Shown: in pieces, positions 61,054-64,000 of the stretch
How the letters are laid out: every line of letters starts with the position of its first letter
How positions within the stretch are numbered: position 1 is the stretch's first letter
Origin: Rhodocista pekingensis
GTDB lineage: Bacteria > Pseudomonadota > Alphaproteobacteria > Azospirillales > Azospirillaceae
Direction: 5' to 3'
Assembly (NCBI RefSeq): GCF_042665545.1
Contig: NZ_JBHTCM010000028.1
Coordinates: 248,001 to 312,000 of the forward strand
DNA: 64,000 nt
The notes under the pieces: generated by a model
Databases searched by the model: none
What the model saw: the letters and a program-made list of their open reading frames with translations, nothing else
Told to the model about the DNA's origin: nothing
Made by a program: the position numbers and the translations under genes

Positions 61054-62592
61054 TCAATGGACCGCTTCGACGACGGCCGTCATCTCGGCCGCGTCGAGCA
61101 GGTTCGCGACCTCCAGCAGCAGGATCATCCGCTTGCTGGATTCCAGGTTGGCCACCCGGCCGATCAGGCGGGCCTGCTCCTCCGAGAGCGACGGGGTGGG
61201 CCGGATCGTGCCGCGGGCGATCTTCAGCACCTCCAGCACGCTGTCCACGATGAAGCCGGTACGCACGCCGTTGATGGTGAACACCATGATCCGCTGGCGG
61301 TCGTTGCGCTCCAGCTCCGGCAGGTCGAAACGGCGGCGCTGGTCGATCACCGGCAGCACCGAGCCGCGCAGATTGACCACACCCTCGATGAAGGCGGCGG
61401 TCTTGGGCACCCGCGTCAGCACCTCCGGCACCCGGACGATCTCGTTCACGCTCTCGATCGGAGCGCCGTACTCCTCGTTGCCCAGGCGGAAGACGACGAA
61501 CTGCTCCTCCTCGTCCGACACCGCGGCCGGGCGGCCGCCCTCCCTGGCCTCGGCCATGCTCTCCTCCCTCCCGCTGGCGGCGGCGACCGCGGAGCGGACC
61601 GCGTCGTGCCGGAACAACTGCTCGGCCGACAGAATCGAAACCAGACGCCGGCCGCCGTTCAGACGGCAGATCGACCGGATCTCCCCCTGGCCGTCGCCCA
61701 GCATGCCGGGCAGCGGATCGACCGTGTCCTTGCGCACCCGCAGGACCTCGCGCACCGTGTCCATGACGATGCCGACCGAATTGGCCTCGTCCAGCGGGAC
61801 GACGACGATCTTGCTGCGCTCGTCGATCTCCCGATCCGGCAGGTTGAACATGGCGCGCAGGCTGACCAGCGGCAGCAGCCGGTTGCGCAGGGTCATGACG
61901 CCCAGGACATGCGCGTCGGTGCAGGGGATGCGGCTGACATTGTCCGGCACCTGCACGATCTCCTGCACGCTCTCGATGCCGAGCGCGTACTCCTGGCCGG
62001 CGACCTCGAAGCTGACCAGTTGCAGCTCGTCCGACGCCCGCGCCTCCTCCGTCCCGCGGCTGTCGGCCGAGGCGGTGGCGACGCGCGAGGTTCCCTTGCG
62101 CCGGCCCTTCGGCTTCTCCGTGGTCAACAGGCGCGCCGGGTCCAGGATCATGATCATGGCGTGCCCTTCGACACCCTTGATCATGCCGCGCAGCAGGTCG
62201 GTGTCGATGGTGGCGCCGATCGCCTCGGCCGGTTCGATCCGGTCGGCATCGACGGTGACCACCGCCGCCATCCGGTCCACGACGAAGCCCACCGGGGCGC
62301 CCTGGTCGATCACGACGACACGGGTGGAATCGTCGTGCGGCACGTCGGCGAAGTGGAAGATGCGCCGCAGGCTGGTCACCGACAGCACCGTGCCGCGGAG
62401 ATTGGCGAGACCCTGCAAGCTGGGCGGGCTCTTCGGGACGCCGACGATCTCCGGCATGCGGATGATCTCCTGCACCTCGGCCAGCGGCACCGCGAACATC
62501 TCGTTCTGCACGTAGAAGGTCACGTACTGCCGCGCATCGCCGCCGGTCCCGGCGTCGCCGCCCGGATCGGCGGCGGCGTTGGTCATGTTCAT
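61054..62592 (-). CDS. Triple CheW-domain coupling protein
   Basis: A 512-residue protein with three complete CheW domains (about 20-160, 188-330 and 362-505), joined by charged linkers. Each has its own CheW landmarks (VPLAEVQEIIRMPE / LGIESVQEIVQVPD / APIESVNEIVRVPE and GLANLRGTVL / GVMTLRNRLL / GVVNLRGSVL). Normal CheW has one domain and links receptors to CheA; a three-fold version could bridge several array sites. The GAGGG ribosome site precedes MNMTN. It follows the MCP gene by 28 bases. Confidence 0.93.
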   Translation of the reverse strand: MNMTNAAADPGGDAGTGGDARQYVTFYVQNEMFAVPLAEVQEIIRMPEIVGVPKSPPSLQGLANLRGTVLSVTSLRRIFHFADVPHDDSTRVVVIDQGAPVGFVVDRMAAVVTVDADRIEPAEAIGATIDTDLLRGMIKGVEGHAMIMILDPARLLTTEKPKGRRKGTSRVATASADSRGTEEARASDELQLVSFEVAGQEYALGIESVQEIVQVPDNVSRIPCTDAHVLGVMTLRNRLLPLVSLRAMFNLPDREIDERSKIVVVPLDEANSVGIVMDTVREVLRVRKDTVDPLPGMLGDGQGEIRSICRLNGGRRLVSILSAEQLFRHDAVRSAVAAASGREESMAEAREGGRPAAVSDEEEQFVVFRLGNEEYGAPIESVNEIVRVPEVLTRVPKTAAFIEGVVNLRGSVLPVIDQRRRFDLPELERNDRQRIMVFTINGVRTGFIVDSVLEVLKIARGTIRPTPSLSEEQARLIGRVANLESSKRMILLLEVANLLDAAEMTAVVEAVH

Positions 62593-62620
62593 GGCTCAGC
62601 CCTCACGTTGTCGGGCCCGG

Positions 62621-64000
62621 TCAGTCGGCCGAGTTCTGCAACTCATCCGCCAGACTGGCGATCTCCTCGACGGCAGCCGCCAGCTCCTCGGCGCCGCGGG
62701 CCTGCTGCTTCGCCGCGGCGGACGCCTCGGCGGCGGCGCGCGACGCCTCCTCGGCGGCGGCGGCGATCTGCTGCACGCCCTGCTTGGCGTCCTCCAGCGC
62801 GGCAAGGATGCCGTCGGCGCCCTTCAGGATCACGTCGTTGCCCTCGACCACGACCGCCATGTCTCGGGTGGCGCTGGCGATGTTGACGGTGATGGCCTTG
62901 TTCTTCTCCACCTCCGAGGCGGAGGCCTGGGCGATGAATTCCAGGTCGCGGCGGACGGCCACGATCTGGTCCTGGGTCGCCTTGACCACGTCCTTGATGC
63001 GCTCGGCATTCTCGGCGCTGTCGCGGGCGAGGTTGCGGATGTCGGTGGAGACCACGGCGAAGCCCTTGCCGAACTCGCCGGCCCGCGCCGCCTCGATGGA
63101 GCCGTTGACGGCCAGCATGTTGGTCTGGATGGCGACGGTGGAGATGGCGTCCACGATCTTGTCGATGCGCCGGCTGACCAGCTCCAGCGCGGTGATCTGC
63201 TCGTTGCTCCGGCGCGTCTCGTCCAGCGCCTGGACGACTCCCTTGATCAGCCCCTCGACCGAGGCGCGGCTGCTGTCCAGCAGGTCGGCCATGCCGCGGG
63301 CGCGCTCCAGCGCCTGACCGGCATTGCCCTGGGACAGGCGGGCGCCCCGCTCGATCTGGTTGATCGCGGCGGAGGACTGCGCCGTCGCCGCCGACGCCTG
63401 CTGCGAGCCGCGGCTGATCTGCTCGATGGCGGCCATGATCTGGGTGGCGGCGCCGGAGATCTCCTGCACCGCGGCGGACAGCTCCTCGGCGGCGGAGGCG
63501 ACCTCCTCGGCGCTCTTGGTGATGTCGGTGGAGTTGCGCAGCTCCTCCGCGATGGTCTGCAACTCGCCCGACGCGGTCTGCGACTGGTTCAGGGCGGCCG
63601 TCTGCTGATCGACCGTGCGCAGGGCCTCGTCGCAGGCCGAGGACTGCTCCTCGGCGGCGGCGGCGACGCTCTCGGACCCCTTCTGCGCCTCCCGCGCCGC
63701 CCGTTCCGATTCCACGGCGGCGCTGGCGATGTCCGCAGCACCCTTGACCAGCCCGGTCATGTCCTGCCGGATCTGGTCGAGCTGGACGCCCACCGTGCGG
63801 CCCTTCTCCACCTCGGAGCGGGCAGCATCGGCGCCACGGTTGATCCCGTCGGCGATGACCTTCACCTCGGACTGGATCTGGCCGACCAGGTCCTGGATCT
63901 CGCGCGCCGACTTCTCGGAGGTCTCGGCCAGGGTGCGCACCTCGTCGGCGACGACGGCGAAGCCCTTGCCATGCTGTCCGGCGCGTGCCGCCTCGATGGC
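62621..64000 (-). CDS. Methyl-accepting chemotaxis protein with two signalling hairpins (partial)
   Basis: The C-terminal 459 residues of a receptor whose 5' end is beyond the window. Two MCP signalling tips are present about 300 residues apart in one open frame. The first, at the window edge, reads AIEAARAGQHGKGFAVVADE; the second, near 63100, reads NGSIEAARAGEFGKGFAVVS. The first thus continues from a full MCP domain into a second one. Heptad-rich Ala/Glu/Gln coiled coils fill the space and the tail. It is first in the visible chemosensory operon. Membrane and sensor regions cannot be seen. Confidence 0.9.
   Translation of the reverse strand, partial: AIEAARAGQHGKGFAVVADEVRTLAETSEKSAREIQDLVGQIQSEVKVIADGINRGADAARSEVEKGRTVGVQLDQIRQDMTGLVKGAADIASAAVESERAAREAQKGSESVAAAAEEQSSACDEALRTVDQQTAALNQSQTASGELQTIAEELRNSTDITKSAEEVASAAEELSAAVQEISGAATQIMAAIEQISRGSQQASAATAQSSAAINQIERGARLSQGNAGQALERARGMADLLDSSRASVEGLIKGVVQALDETRRSNEQITALELVSRRIDKIVDAISTVAIQTNMLAVNGSIEAARAGEFGKGFAVVSTDIRNLARDSAENAERIKDVVKATQDQIVAVRRDLEFIAQASASEVEKNKAITVNIASATRDMAVVVEGNDVILKGADGILAALEDAKQGVQQIAAAAEEASRAAAEASAAAKQQARGAEELAAAVEEIASLADELQNSAD

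Overview
This is a very GC-rich (about 70% by eye), densely coded stretch of an alphaproteobacterial chromosome. It has many chemoreceptors (one with a C-terminal PilZ domain, as in Azospirillum Tlp1), an lpiA/acvB-type lipid pair, several TonB-dependent receptors, cobalamin synthesis genes and a class III ribonucleotide reductase. Together these suggest a motile, metabolically flexible Rhodospirillales member (Azospirillum/Rhodocista-like). The placement is inference from gene content only. There are no rRNA or tRNA genes, insertion sequences, phage genes or CRISPR arrays.

Layout. 0.4-5.1 kb: two membrane chemoreceptors flank a small secreted Cache protein. 5.2-9.3 kb: MprF/LpiA and its AcvB/VirJ partner for lysyl-phosphatidylglycerol. 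9.35-11.9 kb: MgtA-type P-type ATPase. 12.1-13.3 kb: HD-GYP phosphodiesterase. 13.3-19.0 kb: tetR-hlyD-rbbA-ABC2 efflux operon on the minus strand, with a palindromic operator over its own promoter. 19.0-25.2 kb: TonB receptor, di-haem lipoprotein, beta-helix lipoprotein and a divergent TetR regulator; this is a conserved locus of unknown function. 25.4-28.1 kb: CoA-transferase and aldo/keto reductase.

28.1-39.5 kb is centred on vitamin B12. It holds a BtuF/C/D-like uptake system, a thioesterase and the anaerobic ribonucleotide reductase genes (minus strand). Two back-to-back cobalamin riboswitches follow. One leads into nrdD and the other into cobQ-cbiB-cobU-adenosyltransferase. The glycyl-radical site of the reductase is not in the large NrdD protein but in a separate 59-residue ORF. 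39.5-43.4 kb: Tat-exported PLP enzyme (PvdN-like) and a TonB receptor. 43.8-45.3 kb: soluble PAS-PAS chemoreceptor. 45.3-46.2 kb: AT-richer leader with a Cys-rich mini-ORF and a small unknown gene. 46.2-51.7 kb: siderophore locus (DUF3325, PepSY membrane protein, DUF3649, esterase, catecholate-type TonB receptor) behind a Fur-box-like dyad.

52.0-64.0 kb: one minus-strand chemosensory operon, in order MCP (cut by the window edge, with two signalling hairpins), triple-CheW protein, CheB, HEAT-repeat protein, CheR, CheY, CheA, STAS-like protein, then a hybrid HWE-type histidine kinase. Four-base stop/start overlaps from cheR to the STAS gene show tight coupling. The extra domains suggest a dedicated pathway (flagellar or alternative function) rather than a copy of the E. 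coli system.
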